Notes: generated by a model not told the origin, from the sequence alone. A DNA stretch of 64,000 nucleotides from Prorocentrum cordatum (GCA_963575745.1 CAUYUJ010012669.1:156501-220500), one strand, 5' to 3'; shown: positions 22,016 to 33,779, counted from the first letter of the stretch. A program made the numbers and translations.

Positions 22016-22829
22016 TTTGTTTCCCTAGATCCTCGCCCGTCCGCGGTTCAGACATTTCGATGAGTGACGGGTAGTGTTTGGAATTCGTCGAACACGCGGC
22101 GAAATCTGGACGCGATCCGCACCTCCCATCGGCTCAGGAGAATGGATGGCTGGCGGGGGTAGGTCCGGATGTCGCCACCTATCCATGTTCCCTGCGATCC
22201 TAGCGTTTGATTTGTTTCGAGGCAGGCGCTTTCGCTCGGTTTCGGGCCCCAGGGGCCATCACAGGCCGATCCAGCTCTCAGAACGGCGCAGAGAGATGCA
22301 GGCCTCTGGTCGTAATATTTACGAGCTGAGGTTGCATGTCTCGCGATGTCGGATCTCAGAGTTCGGGCATTGAGGGAACGCCCGCCCAGGCAAGGCGACA
22401 GGAAATCCGCACCGGTGAAGCCGACATTGGCATTCGATTGTGCTGGTGTAGCCCCCAGTCGGGTTCGGTAATCGGCGTGCGTTGCGCCAGATACGTTCGC
22501 TTGTGTTCGGAAATCGATGAGCTACCCCGCTGGGGTGCACTCGGAATGCAGTGCCGTGCGCACGTGGAGTGTCCCTGGCAGTTTTCGCTAAGGGCGTTTT
22601 GCAAAACGGTGTCTTGTCAATCTGTGGCGCACACGTCCACGCCCTCGCGGTCTGGGTTCTGGGACGCGATCCCGCAGATGCGCAGTCGTAGGGGTACGTT
22701 CCGCGCGGGGCATCCTCCCAAAAGCGTCCTCTATGCATAGGGGCATGGGCCCGGCCCGCGAGGCCGTGGATATGGACGTATGCTTCCCGCCCACGAGTTA
22801 GAGGGGGGCTAGGAGGGGAGGAAAGGGGG
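22016..22829. other. Nothing recognised
   Basis: Only a (T)n run at about 22,008-22,019 and short open frames with no family features. Confidence 0.4.
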
Positions 22830-22985
22830 GTTAGGAGGAAAGGGGAAGACTTCTCAGAAGCACCCTGCTGATTTGAAGGCGCGGGCCTTGTCTATGGATG
22901 TAGGGCGCCTTTCTATGAAGCGGCCTCCTTCTCAGAAGCCTTCCTCCCTCCCCCGATCCCCTCGTGCGCCGCCACGAGGTGGAGG
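22830..22985. mobile_element. RF5 inverted-repeat element, copy 2
   Basis: GGGGAAGACTTCTCAGAAGC on the left, then GGCGCGGGCCTTGTCTATGG and GGCGCCTTTCTATGAAGC, and AGAAGCCTTCCTCCCTCCCC on the right. Confidence 0.65.
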
Positions 22986-23149
22986 GCACCGTGACGACAG
23001 CCTGCAGCCCGAGGAGGCGGCAGCGGCAGGGCGCCACGCGCCCGACGATGGCCCAGTGCCGCGGCCGCCCACCAGGCCGCTGCCCATGCGGCCTCGGCCG
23101 CCGCCCAGGCAGGCGGAGGCCCCCTAAATGGTGCGGTAACCACTAGGCG

Positions 23150-23770
23150 GCGAGCGAGGGGGTAAGTGATGAGGAGGAGGGCTTATCTCAGAAGGTGCCG
23201 AGGCTTCTCAGAAGCTTTCTGGCCTACTGAAAAGTTGTTTGTGTCTTCGGGGAAGGCTCAGGAAACCTTCCAGAAGGCCGAGGGACTTCCGAGCCTTCTG
23301 AGAGGGCCCGCCCCTTCTCAGAAGGCTGCCGACAGACGGTGCGGTGACCACACCGTGTGGTGACCATACGGTTTCGGGACTCGGGCAGCTCTACAAGGAC
23401 GTCTCGGGCGACTGGGGCATCCAGGGACCCAAAATCCCACCACTGTGCGGCGACGGACCGTGCGGTGAGATTCCTGGGATTTCGAGTCCACCGCACGGTC
23501 CCTCCAGAAGCCATCGTTCCCCCTGATGTTGCCCTTTGATTTTCGGGTCATAGCTCGGCTCCTGGCGGCCGATAGGCACGATCCGGGCATCCCTGGAACG
23601 CTCTCGGCGAGCCGCAGTTGCTGGAAAGCACCCCGAGGCCAGAAAACCGCCGTCACCGCACGCCTTGTCCCCGCGCGGTTTGCCACCGCGCGGTGAGGTC
23701 TTTGGGGTTTCGAGATCTCCGCACGGTTTGCCACCGCACCGTTCCGGGGACCCCCAAAGTCAGGAGGGGA
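23150..23770. repeat. ACCGTGCGGTGA-type palindromic repeats
   Basis: The words CCGCACGGT, ACCGTGCGGTGA, GGTGCGGTGACCACACCG and GCGGTTTGCCACCGCGCGG recur in both orientations about every 20-130 bp. Runs of AGAAGG and TTCTCAGAAG precede them. No coding sense is evident. Confidence 0.5.
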
Positions 23771-23779
23771 AATACACAT

Positions 23780-24240
23780 AGACACAAACAATCGTGGATT
23801 TCCATGACAACATTGGAGCAGATGGGAAGTGGAGGGGACGGCGAACATCAAAAACATGTGTTTGAAAAAATGGGGGATCCTTGGATTTATGTCTATTTGT
23901 TTTTGTGTCCCTGGGCCCCTTCACCAAAGGCAGTGCTTCGTTTTCGCCGACGGCACCGCCGTGCCTGGCGGCGGGCTCACGGCGTATCGGCTCGGTGCCG
24001 CAGGGGCTGCAGCGGTCAGCAGCACGCCGCCTCTCCGAGGCTCGTAGGGGTAAAATAATTAGATGCCGCGTCTCGCCCTGGAGAGCCTCTGAGATCCTCC
24101 CGTCGCAGGAGGCTTCATTCAGGAGGGAAAAAACACAGACACGAATCATTGTCGATTGCAGTGAAAACATCGAAAGTATGGGAAGCGCAGGGAAGACGAA
24201 CATCCAGAAAATATGTGAGAATATGGGGGATCCTGGGGCC
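23780..24240. repeat. Diverged direct repeat
   Basis: The segment with AGGAGGGGAAATACACATAG, GACACAAACAATCGTGGATT and CAAAAACATGTGTTTG (about 23,762-23,880) recurs as AGGAGGGAAAAAACACAGAC, GACACGAATCATTGTCGATT and CCAGAAAATATGTGAG (about 24,120-24,230), both ending ...ATGGGGGATCC. No gene. Confidence 0.6.
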
Positions 24241-24344
24241 TCGCAGATCGATCCGGCCAACTGCAGCACAAACATGGGTTCCAGGGCTCCGGTCGTGATT
24301 TTCCACGATGTTGCATCTTGTGCGTGACGTCGGATCTATGGGGC

Positions 24345-24830
24345 CTGTTGCGCCCTCGTCGCCACGGCTGGATCCTCCTCGAAATTTCGGTCAGAATGTA
24401 CCCGGGGAGACCCAGATCTCCTCGCGCCGCGAACAAAAACATGGCGGGAGGTTTTTTGCGGTTCGGCCTTTGGAGGCCGTCGCTGGGCCTTGGGACCGTA
24501 AACAAAGCAGCTCGGGATGAAACGCCGGTCCTGGGAACGGGTCGAGGGGTCCAGGGGCCCACGTCGCGAAAACCCTCTAGCACTCTAGCATGACGTCGGG
24601 GGTCTGCGGGTCGAAGTGCGAGGGTCGAGGCTCGAGGTTTTGGGGCGTCTTTTTCGCCACTTGCACACATGCTTCCGGCGGGTCCTCGGCTTCCCCTCGA
24701 AGTTCTGGTCGGAGCGCGTCCCAGGACGGGCTGGGGGGCCAACTCTTAACCCCAGGCCTCCAGCGTCTTGAGACACTCAAGGCGGAAGGCATCCGGCCGC
24801 AAAGGGAGAAGCCCTCGTTGTCTCGCCTGT
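24345..24830. mobile_element. RF1 and RF2 pieces
   Basis: CTCGTCGCCACGGCTGGATC, CTCCTCGAAATTTCGGTCAG and ACGTACCCGGGGAGA-like words (RF1) are followed by an RF2 unit ending GGGTCGAGGGGTCCAGGGGC and a second, inverted RF1-like CTTCCCCTCGAAGTTCTGGT. Confidence 0.5.
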
Positions 24831-24849
24831 ATTTATCTCGAAATATTTG

Positions 24850-25230
24850 TTAGTTGGATCACCGCTGGGGGTTCTACGGTAGATTCGTGTGGCGTCGGCG
24901 CGCGCAAAGGTTTTTGACACCGTTTCGATATTTCCACCCTGAATCGATCGCGGCCCCGATCGTTCAAGGTCGAATTCCGTCGGGCACAACGGCGTTGCCG
25001 TGTCCCTCGGTGCTTCCGCGTCGTATAGTTCAAACTTGAACGCCTTCGCCGGCGTCGCCGGCGCGCCAACGTATTCGCCCACTCAGCCCAACTATTTGCC
25101 CCTCGTAAGCCGCTTAGGGCACTTGCAGCCCACTTCTAAGCTAGGTTAGATCAGATATAACACACCCTGGCATCCACTTAGACGCCTTCTATCCCCGCAG
25201 CAACCCCAGCGGTGATCCAAGTAGGGTGCA
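24850..25230. mobile_element. RF6-type inverted repeat
   Basis: TTAGTTGGATCACCGCTGGGG on the left and CCCCAGCGGTGATCCAAGTA on the right are inverted ends. The interior holds GCCGCTTAGGGCACTTGCAG as in the other RF6 members. Confidence 0.6.
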
Positions 25231-25390
25231 CCCCAGGAGAGGTCATGGGAGTAGCGGTATCGTACTACCTTAGATTCCGATGCCGCTGCTCGTCTTGGAG
25301 GGCCTTCGTCGCCAAGGTTGGATTCTGATCAGAACGCATCCCTGGAGAGGTCCGAGGAGTAGTGGTACTGGTACCTTCCCAGGCATCCGA
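25231..25390. mobile_element. RF1 element with matching ends
   Basis: GGAGTAGCGGTATCGTACTA at the left is followed by AGGGCCTTCGTCGCCAAGGT and GGATTCTGATCAGAACGCAT, and GGAGTAGTGGTACTGGTACC at the right. Confidence 0.55.
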
Positions 25391-25884
25391 CGATTGTTTC
25401 GATGTGCAGACCAAGAGGTCTGGACCCCTTCCTGGGGCGTGGTGTTTCATTCTGGAACAATTTTAGATTGTTCCATTGTCTCATGGCACCGGAGGCCGAA
25501 CCGTATATGGAACACGCTCAGATTGAAACATCAAGTCGTCGGAGGTATGGTTGTCGGGGCATACTTCGCGCCTCTGTCGGCCGATCGGGGCGATCCTGGC
25601 GCCCCAGGAACGCCCTCGGCGAGGCGCAGTTGGAGGACACCCCGAGTTCGGAGAACCGCTGAGAACCGACGAAGACGCCCAGAAATCTCGAACCTCGAGC
25701 TCCAAAAGCCTCGTCGGAGGTTCTTTTCGTTGTTCACCCATGAGGCGCGGCGGAGGGCGCCGATTCGGAGGGCGACCAGGCGTTCGGATGCTCCGAGGAT
25801 CGGGGGCGTCCAGGAGGGGAGTGATGGCTAGGCTGGGTGGGGTGGATATCACGGCCAGGACAAGACATCTCCCAGATATCACGG

Positions 25885-25928
25885 ACCCCTTCTTCTTCTT
25901 CTTATTATTCCTCTTCTTCTTCTTCTTA

Positions 25929-25960
<32 letters not shown>

Positions 25961-25985
25961 TTTATTATTGTTATTCCTCTTATGT
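25885..25985. repeat. (CTT)n/(TTA)n microsatellite
   Basis: TTCTTCTTCTTCTTATTATT passes into a run of TTA/ATT triplets. The poly-Asn, poly-Leu and poly-Tyr frames are artefacts of the repeat. Confidence 0.9.
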
Positions 25986-26389
25986 TTCTTCTTTGGGTGC
26001 CTTCCCTGGCCCACCCTCTTCCGTGCACCTGCCTCGGGCCATGGTTTGATTGGCATCGCTTGGACGTGTACATGATTTCTCGGCGAGGAGCATTTTGGAT
26101 CACCCTGCGAGCAAGAGGCACGACACCGAAAAGTTCACGGGGAAATGGACGCCCGAGCGGCTGCGAGTTTGGGACCCCTTCTCTGGGACGCCCCCTCCCT
26201 GGACGCCCCCGAGAGGAGGGGCAGCTCCCTGTCAGCCCGGACCGGCGGCTCCCTGTCGGCCCAGACCGCGGGCGGGAGGGCCCCGTGGGCAGCAGTCGCG
26301 CCGCCGCCGCCCGCTCCACAGCGGGGCCGCGGCGCCCCTCTCCCAGGAGCTGGGCCTCCCAGACGAGCGGCACAGAAAACTCAGCGGAG

Positions 26390-26560
26390 GAGAGGGTACC
26401 CATACCGTTACGTGGCACTTCCCTCGTTTTCGCCTTTTTGGGGGCCTCCTGGGAGAGGCCCTCGTCGCCACCGCTGGATTCGCCTCGAAGTTCTGGTCAG
26501 AACGTACCTCGGGAGAGGTCCGGGGCGTAGCGGCATCGGTACCTCTTGGTTCCCCCAATA
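26390..26560. mobile_element. RF1 element, best-preserved copy
   Basis: GGGTACCCATACCGTTACGT and TTCCCTCGTTTTCGCCTTTT on the left, GGATTCGCCTCGAAGTTCTG in the middle, GCGTAGCGGCATCGGTACCT then TTGGTTCCCCC on the right. The ends are imperfect inverted repeats; length is about 170 bp. Confidence 0.7.
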
Positions 26561-26675
26561 TTGGCGCGTAAGCTGCCTGAGCGCCCGCGTGCCCAATGCA
26601 ACGTGCCGCGCTGGCGGCTCGCGCAAGCCACCGAGTAAGGTTTGCTTGCCACATCTCGCGTAAGACCCGTTTCTA

Positions 26676-26907
26676 GTCGTCGCCCAGATGGGATTCGAGT
26701 AGATGGGGTCGGAGGATCGCGCCGCATCGCCGATGCAATGCGGCTCGATGTGGACCCAGATCTCCACGCCGGTGTCGCCGATGTATCGCCGACGTCGCCG
26801 ATGCATCGGTGGTGCATCGCCGATCTCTCACCATTGCGCCGATGCATCGGCACTGCGGAGCGATCCTCCGACCCCATCTACTCGAAATTAGTCTGGGAGG
26901 CCTCTAC
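26676..26907. mobile_element. RF4 TIR element, copy 3
   Basis: CCCAGATGGGATTCGAGTAG, ATGGGGTCGGAGGATCGC on the left and GCGATCCTCCGACCCCATCT, ACTCGAAATTAGTCTGGGAG on the right; the core is built of ATCGCCGATGCATCGG-type hairpins. Confidence 0.75.
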
Positions 26908-27720
26908 AGGAGTGGGAGGCTGCGCCACCTGGCGGCGCCAGGGCGGCTGCACGACGAGGAGACCCGCAGAGTGCGTCGATGTGCCCACGGGTTTTAGGAT
27001 TTTGTTTTGACGATCCGGGCGACTTTCCTTGATCTCGGCTCCTGGGGCCCGCCATTGGGCCTCAGTCGGCCTCGAATGCCGGACCTTACCCCCTACCCTC
27101 GCCGATCAACGATTCTGGTAACTCGATAGGCGGCGGGGGTAGGGTTCGGAGTTCGTCGAGCAGTGTTGAACTCCGAACCACAACCCCCTCGTCCCACGGA
27201 TTCAGGAGAAGCGATGGTTCGTATGGGTCGGGTTCGGATGTCGCCACCTACTCTGGGCTACCAAAAATGGACACGAGACGAAAAACACTCCTGGGGAAGG
27301 GGTCGGGACCTCCCCAGAATGTTAAATACCAGATTTGGTCGGTAGCGACCGGCGAGATCGGTCGCTACCGATTTTGCTTCAAATTCTGGTATCGGTCGCT
27401 GCTGATTTGGAGTGCCGATCGGTCGGTACCGATCGCGACCGACAAATTCGGGTATCCAATGATCTGGGTCCTGTGGGCCGCGGATGGGGAAAACACACAT
27501 CCTCGGATGTCTGGTTATACGCAGGGTGCATGTGTACGTGCGCCGGCGTGTCCAGCCAGGACCACCCTGGGTTCCCGGGGTGGCGTGTGGGCTCTCCTCC
27601 TTGCCCCAGGCTAGGAGGGCATACACACCGTTCCAGGACCCAGCGAGACCCTTGTGGTGTATAGGTGCCTTCCCCCGAGATTCGGCGTCGCGGAAAAACA
27701 GTTCTGTGTAAATATTACCG
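26908..27720. other. Spacer with RF2 and RF3 pieces
   Basis: GGGTCGGGACCTCCCCAGA at about 27,300 (RF2-like) and GGTCGCTACCGATTTTGCTT at about 27,360 (RF3). No gene recognised. Confidence 0.45.
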
Positions 27721-27829
27721 TTGGCAGCGGGTGACCCTCAACAGCTCTTGAGAGTACTCAGCACAGCATAGAGAGGCCACAATATTGAGTATTATGGACA
27801 GTGAAGAGTAGTATAGAGTGTACTCTAGA

Positions 27830-28085
27830 TGGTCCTCCAAGAGACACGATACGTGAAGCCATTTGGGATACCACACGGGAGAGAGGGAGACTATACAGGG
27901 GGGCCATAGAGGAGACCATACGGGAGACCATGCGGGGGTATCATACGGGAGGCGATGTTGGGGGCCATGCGGGAGCTGGCCATATGGGATGGCACACGGG
28001 AGATCACACGGGAGACCACGCGGGAGACCATTCGGAGACCATACGGGAGACCATGCAGCAGACCATGGGCCACCAAGCCACTGAT
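27830..28085. repeat. Degenerate 12-15-bp tandem repeat (ACGGGAGACC type)
   Basis: ATACGGGAGACCATGCGGG, CACACGGGAGATCACACGGG, GAGACCACGCGGGAGACC and variants repeat. The plus-strand frame here (ETIRETM, HTGDHTGDHAGDH) is the repeat translated, followed by a TC-rich tract, and is not called a gene. Confidence 0.7.
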
Positions 28086-28127
28086 TCCGAATCTGGAGGA
28101 CCTCACGCCCGGCCCATAGAAGAATTT

Positions 28128-28200
28128 CAGTCTCTCTTTCTCTTTCTCGTTCTCGCTCTCTCTCTCTTTCTCTTTCTTTCTCTCTCTCTCTCTCTTTCCT
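28128..28200. repeat. (TC)n microsatellite
   Basis: TCTCTCTTTCTCTTTCTCGT and then mostly CT dinucleotides. Confidence 0.85.
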
Positions 28201-28519
28201 ATATCTATCTATATGTGTATACACATGTTTGTACACATCTCTACATGCTTGTATGTATGGGCATCCCCTCAGCACCCATTCATGCCATTCTTTCTTTGGG
28301 CGATGTTGCAGTGCCCTTTTCCTGTCCTTCCCTTTCCTCCCTTCTCGCTCCTTTCCCTTCACTGACGTCTGGTGGCGCATTTGTTCGACTCCACTGGCAC
28401 ACGCGCTCTGGCTGCTCGGGCGGCCAACGCCCGACAGCAGCGAAATGCGGAAGATGCAAGCGGCGCTTTCCCCCGCAGATAAGCCCAAAGCTTGTGATCC
28501 ATCCTGCGGACACGCGGAG

Positions 28520-29560
28520 CCACCACACCATGTCATGTCGGGATGCTTGGGGTTCCTCTCATTTTCTCCCCTCCGACAAAGAATTACACTGGACCGCCCC
28601 AGGGCTCCGAACCCCAATTATCCCAGTGAATTCATCGGGTTCGCAATGCCAGGGAAGCCCAGACCTTGTTATGTCATTCGGGTGCCTGGGTTTTCTGGGA
28701 ACGCCCCAGAAGTCCCAAGCATCCCAATGAAGTATTCACAGTGTTTGGGCTTCCCTGACGTCGCGCACCCGGTACATTCACTGAAATGCTTGGATGCTTC
28801 GGGTTCGGAGCCCTGGGTTGGTTTGTTTTTTTGTCGCATGGAAGTTCCATGAATCAGAAACATCCGAATTCATAGTATATGGTTTCTGGGAATAGCACCC
28901 CAGACAACTTAGGCAACCCAGTGAAATCACAAGAACTCAGCGATTCCCATCCCAGACATCCCAATCATCCTCATGACATCACAGGGTTTGGCAACTCCTT
29001 CCTTTGCAAACCTTGCGATTCACAGGGGTCACTCCTGCCTGAAGGCCCTCTATCCTTCTCTCTCTCTCTCCCTCTCTCTCTTTCAGTCTCTCTCCCTCTC
29101 TCGTTCTCTTTCTGTTTCCTTCTCTCTCTCTCTGTCTTTCTCTGTTTCTCTCTCTCTCTCTCTCTTTTGTCTGTCTTCTCTCTCTCTCTTTTCCTTCTCC
29201 TCTTCCTCGTCCTCCTCCTCTTCCTCCTCCTGCCCGTCCTCAGACAGGCAGACAGACAGAAAGACAGACAGAGACATATTCAAGGGAGCGGCGATCCCTG
29301 TGACCCAAGGTTTGCGAAGGAAGCCGGAGCCAAGCCCTGTGTTTTCATTACGAATTTCAGGGTTTCTGGGATTGGAATCAATGAACCCCCGTTGGGATTT
29401 GTTGGGACTTGGGAGCCCGCAGCAAAGATGTCCACGCTGCAGCCTTCACAGGCTCGAAATGTCAGAAATCCCAGAGATCCCCAAACTCTCAATTGATTCA
29501 TCGGGCTCTCTGTGATTCCTAGCCCAGACATCCCAATGAAGTCCTTCGCAAACCTTTCGA
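28520..29560. repeat. Degenerate ~50-bp repeats with (TC)n insert
   Basis: Words such as CAGACATCCCAATGAAGTCC, AAGCATCCCAATGAAGTATT, GGGTGCCTGGGTTTTCTGGG and CAGGGTTTCTGGGATTGG recur in both orientations. A CT-rich run occupies about 29,056-29,230. No gene. Confidence 0.55.
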
Positions 29561-29699
29561 TTTAAAAAGGATCGCTGCTGCCTCGCATTTCTTGATCCCT
29601 CCCTCTCCCTCTCTCTCACTCTCTCTGCGTCGTCGGAAGAGGAGGAGAAGGAGGAGGAGGATGAGACGAGCAAACAGCGGAGAAATGATTAATAGGACA

Positions 29700-31090
29700 G
29701 ATAGGTGAGCGGGCACTGGCGAAAAGAAGGCGGATGATCAGCAAGGGTACGAATGAACAGCACCAAGACCGATGCAACATGAATGGGTGTTGCAGGGGGG
29801 CTGCGCTGTATGGATCTACGTATCTGGCCCTTTCCGACTATCTATTTCGTGAATCCCGGCTGGAGCCCTGGACCCTGCCATCAGGCCGCATTTCTTCTGC
29901 CGCATCGATTCGTGAGGGACCCGAATAACTTTTCCGCGCTCGGGTCTCAGACGTCTGCGCAGCCAGGAGTTCGCCCCCAGCCTCCGCGGTGGCTGCCTCG
30001 GAAGCCTCCGCGCCTTCTCCAGCGGCCGTGCGCCCCCGCGCTCGGGCAAGGCCCAGGAGACAATCAAGAGTACCAGCGACACCTGCAAGGCTTCGGGGTG
30101 GTTCCGGCTGGCCTCAACAGGCTCCCCGAAGATAGTCCAGGGCGGTCTCAACACGGGTGGGGGAGTGGAGTCCTCTCCAGGCTACTCGGGTGGCCTGTTG
30201 AGGGAAGCTGGGGCTCCTCGGGGTTCTGGTCGGCTGGGTCGATCTGGGGGGGGGTTGTCTGTGAAGCCTTACCAAGCGACACGCCGCCGTTGGGAGTCCA
30301 CCAGCGTGGCACGGTCACTCTTTCCTCTCTGCCCGGAGACCGGGTGTTTCTCCTCCGACGGTAACACTCTGATAGGCTCCCCTCGATCGGCGGCGTAACT
30401 GTCATTGAGACTGCTTGGCTCCCCCAACCCCAAACTTCCGCCGATGTGACTTTTCCAATCCGCGGCCACAGGAGTCTGGATCCCTTCCCTGGGAGTAATT
30501 TTGTGTCCTGGATCCATGTGTGATTGCCCCGGGATTTAAGGATTACTCACCCACGCAAAGCTTGCTATTAGCAGCAAGTATGCTGCCAGGACAGGGATGA
30601 AAGCATGGCAATGTGCACCTTAGGGTCTTGCTTACAAGGCCTCGTGACCGTCTATACCAACAATGCTACCAGCATTCATGCGGGAATCGAATCCCGCCAC
30701 AACCTGTAAGGACATCTCAGGCGGAACGTCTGCCGGACTAAGTCCAAGGGCTCCCCAGCCCCCTTGTAGTGCCCTTTTGAGAATTTCAAGTGCTTCTGCT
30801 AGAAACCTCTAGTGGGAAGCAATTATGCAGAAAAGTCACATCGTCGAGATCTGGGAAGGCAGCCGCGGACGCCAGCGAGCTCATCGCCCTCGCCCACGTG
30901 CGCCCGCTGGCCACCAGGGCGGCTCGAGGTCGGGTGATGGTAGAAGTGCCACTGGCCCAAGGTGCCCCCAGGCTCTCCGAGGAGGCCTCCACGGCCTCCA
31001 GAGCTCCCCTCACGAGGCCTAGATGGCCCGAGGAGCTCCAAGATTCAACGAAAAGCTGGGGGCGCCTTGGTCGGCCGCGCGCAGACGGGG
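29700..31090. other. No firm gene
   Basis: Short frames at 29,970-30,060 (Ala/Ser/Pro-rich) and 30,790-31,090 (SGKAAADASELIALAHVRPL...) are possible exon scraps but lack a family or clear splice borders. The rest shows nothing recognisable. Confidence 0.35.
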
Positions 31091-31094
31091 TCAG

Positions 31095-31670
31095 GGGGGG
31101 GGGGAAGGCTTCTTAGACGCATCCCCTACTCTGTGTCCCTCAAAAGTTCAGGGCCCTCAGAGTACAGGCACCCCCCGGACTACAGGTACCCCTCCGAAGC
31201 TACCGGTGCCCCCCGAGGCTATAGATAGGACCCCCCGAGTTCGCCGAGCCGAAGCGGGCCGCCTGGAATGTCTATGCCCACTGCCACCCATGCATTATGC
31301 GCTGGCAAGGAAGAGAAACATGCAGAGAAAGAGGAGAAAGGAGGTCGCGAGGGAAAGAGAGGGTGACTGACTGACTGACTGACTGACTGATTGACTGGCT
31401 GACTGACTGACTGACTGATCGCGCCCCCCCGGACTACAGGTACCCCCCGGATTACTGGCACCCTCCCTGAGTTACAGGTACCCACCCCAGACTACTGGTA
31501 CCGCCCCCCAGACTACAGGTACCCCTCCTTCAGACTACAGGTACCATCCTCGGACTACAGGTACTCCCAGAACTATTGAGGGACACAGAGTATAGATGTG
31601 AAGCCGGCGCCTTCTGAGAAGCAGCCTCCCTCAAGAACCCTCCCCCCCTCCCCCTACCCTCTTTGGCGCG
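31095..31670. mobile_element. Expanded RF5 element with internal tandem repeats
   Basis: RF5 ends (GGGGGGGGAAGGCTTCTTAG on the left, CTTCTGAGAAGCAGCCTCCC and CCCCCCTCCCCCTACCC on the right) enclose about 450 bp. This interior is a ~18-26-bp repeat of GGACTACAGGTACCCCCC variants (31,160-31,230 and 31,430-31,570) interrupted by (CTGA)n at about 31,365-31,416. Other RF5 copies are about 155-175 bp, so this copy has expanded or taken an insertion. Confidence 0.65.
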
Positions 31671-31859
31671 CCGCCAAAGAGGGCCCAGAGGCTCCAGCAT
31701 TGAACGGAGTGTTGGGAGCCCCTAGGGCCAGGGGTACCTGTAGCAACCCCCGACGAGGCGCCGATGCCCCAGGCCTGCTGCGCCTCGGCCGGGACGGCAG
31801 CGGCTCCGGTCACGGCGGGGAGCGCCTCCCCGCCGGGGCAGAGGAGCCATTTCGAACGG

Positions 31860-32080
31860 GGCTAGGACGAGGATAAATCCTTTCTAGAGCGCTCCGGAAC
31901 GCTCTCAGAGCGTTCTGGAACGCTCCGAGAGCGCCGCGGCGCCCGAGACATCCTCCAGACCCGGCGGATCTCAGAGATTCTTATCCTCGTCCGATGTTAT
32001 CACCGTACTGGCGTCCTCTTACCACTGCTTGGGTCACCGCGGGGTTGCTGAAGGGAGAGGCGTGTTCTAAGTGGATGTCA
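31860..32080. repeat. CGCTC-GAGCG short palindromes
   Basis: TCTAGAGCGCTCCGGAACGC, TCTCAGAGCGTTCTGGAACG and CTCCGAGAGCG repeat the unit GAGCG-TC-GGAACGCTC. Confidence 0.5.
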
Positions 32081-32084
32081 AGAT

Positions 32085-32260
32085 TCAGCCACGCGCAGAG
32101 TGGGGTAGGCAGAGAGAGAGGGGAAGGCTTCTCAGAAGCACTCCTGCGTCTTAGAAGGCGTGGGCCTTCTTCATAGATGTACAGGCAGGCGCCTTCGGAG
32201 AAGCAGCCTCCTTCTAAGAAGCCTCCCCCCTCCCCCTACCCCCCTGTGCGCGGCGCCAAG
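32085..32260. mobile_element. RF5 inverted-repeat element, copy 3
   Basis: GGGGAAGGCTTCTCAGAAGC, then GGCGTGGGCCTTCTTCATAG and GGCGCCTTCGGAGAAGCAGC, ending CTTCTAAGAAGCCTCCCCCC and TCCCCCTACCCCCC. Confidence 0.7.
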
Positions 32261-32319
32261 AGGGGCGTGTTCTAAGTGGATGTCAAGGTGGGTGATATTT
32301 GGCCTGACCTGAGAAAGAA

Positions 32320-32480
32320 TCAGAAGAGGAAGAGATATCCGTATCGCTACCATCGCCGCGTTTTTTCCTTTTGGGGCCTCATGGGGGGCCCTCGTCGCCA
32401 CCGTTGGATTCGCTTCGAAATGTTGCTCAGAACGCACCCCGGGAGAGGTCGGGAGTAGCGGTATTGGTACCTTATGGTTC
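32320..32480. mobile_element. RF1 element
   Basis: AAGAGATATCCGTATCGCTA on the left and GGGAGTAGCGGTATTGGTAC on the right, with GGATTCGCTTCGAAATGTTG in the middle. Confidence 0.65.
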
Positions 32481-32589
32481 CCCCCAGCGGGTTACTCGGT
32501 ATCACTGTAGGTGGGTTGTTCGCGCACCTAGCGGCTTGCGGGGGGCCAAGATCTGAGCTGATTGGGCGGAGCTCTCCTGAGCAGAGTCA

Positions 32590-32770
32590 TTCAAACCCTT
32601 TAAGCCACTCAGGGCATGTGTAGCCCATGCGTAAGATAGTTTATACCAGATGCAGCCCACACTAGCATCCACTTATAGCCCTTTCTGTTCCCTTAGTAAC
32701 CCGATCGGTGATCCAAGCACTAGACCCATCGGCATCACCCGAACATACTCATACGATGTGTGCGCCGGCC
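32590..32770. mobile_element. RF6-type element
   Basis: AAGCCACTCAGGGCATGTGT, AGCCCA, then TAGCATCCACTTATAGCC and GATCGGTGATCCAAGCA, as in the other RF6 copies. Confidence 0.55.
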
Positions 32771-32999
32771 TCCCAGGGGCAACGCTGGCGCTCAGAAACC
32801 TTACAGTATATGATCGGTGGCAGGCGCTTTCTGGCCACCCCGCCTGGGAAGTGATATTTGAGTGAGGGGGTCGAACGGTCATTCCCTGTGCCTGGGCACG
32901 TGGCTAAAGTGGGATTCCCCGGTGCGGATTGTTGTTGCGATGTTGTTGCATATTCATTTTAAAAAATATAGATAATTTCAGTTGATCTCCGGAAACGGT

Positions 33000-33735
33000 T
33001 CTGGGCGCTCTCGCCTCGACCGCGGCTACATTTTCTTTGAAAACGAGGCTCCCGCTCGAGCGTTGGCTTGAGTGTAAAAGTGTGCCCTTGGAGGCCCGGC
33101 TAGGCTCCAGCTCGATAATTCCTTACAATTTACCCCGAAACACCCTGGCCAGAGAGGCCCCCGAACTCAAGAACGGCGCTGTCGTTCGAGACTTCCTCGC
33201 AATTCAATGAAGTTGGCGGCCAGCTCGATTCTTCCTCACGAATTACTCCGAGAGCCTCTTGCCAGGAAAGCCCCCGAGCTCAGGAACGGCGCTCTCGCTC
33301 GAGAATTTCGCATGATTCTGCCAAATTGGGGGAGGCCCAACGACAAGGGCTCCCGTTCGATACTTCCTCAAGATGTATTCGCAGAGGCCCTGACCAGAGA
33401 GGTCCCCGAATTCAACAGTGGCGCTCTCGCTCGAGACTGCTTGCAATTCAGGCAAGTTGGTGGAGGCACGGCAACAAGGGCTCCCGTTCGAGATTTCTCT
33501 ATTTGTATTCCGCGAGCCCCTGGCCAGAGAGGCCCTGAACTCAAGAACGGCGTTCTCGCTCGAGAGTTGCTCGCACTTCAGCCAGTGGCAGACAAGGACG
33601 AGATTCCCCCCGAAAGGGGGTGCAATCGAAGACGAAGTGTGCGGGTATCGAGGGTTGGAGTATACATAATGCAAGACACGCGTGCCAGTAAGGGCAAACA
33701 ATATAAAGTTGATTGTTGTTGCTGTTGGTGGTGGT
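33000..33735 (+). repeat. Superfamily-1 array, A type
   Basis: Units of about 105-135 bp repeat the words GAACGGCGCTCTCGCTCGAGA, TTCCTCACGAATT and CAGAGAGGCCCCCGAA. The array ends with the tail shared by all members: CAATCGAAGACGAAG...GCGGGTATCGAGGGTT...AAGACACGCGTGCCAG. An inverted copy lies at 56,480-57,110. Open frames are produced by the repeat. Confidence 0.7.
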
Positions 33736-33779
33736 GCTGATGTTGCTCAAGAGTAATCATGGTTGATCCCTCCAGCCCG

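Noticed and set aside
27801-28730. 309-residue frame with TIRETM/GDHTGDH repeats
   Set aside because: It spans a tandem repeat and a (TC)n tract and has no recognisable domain.
30675-30710. tRNA T-arm-like GCGGGAATCGAATCCCGC
   Set aside because: No matching acceptor stem, D-arm or anticodon arm could be placed on either strand; at most a scrap of a tRNA-derived repeat.
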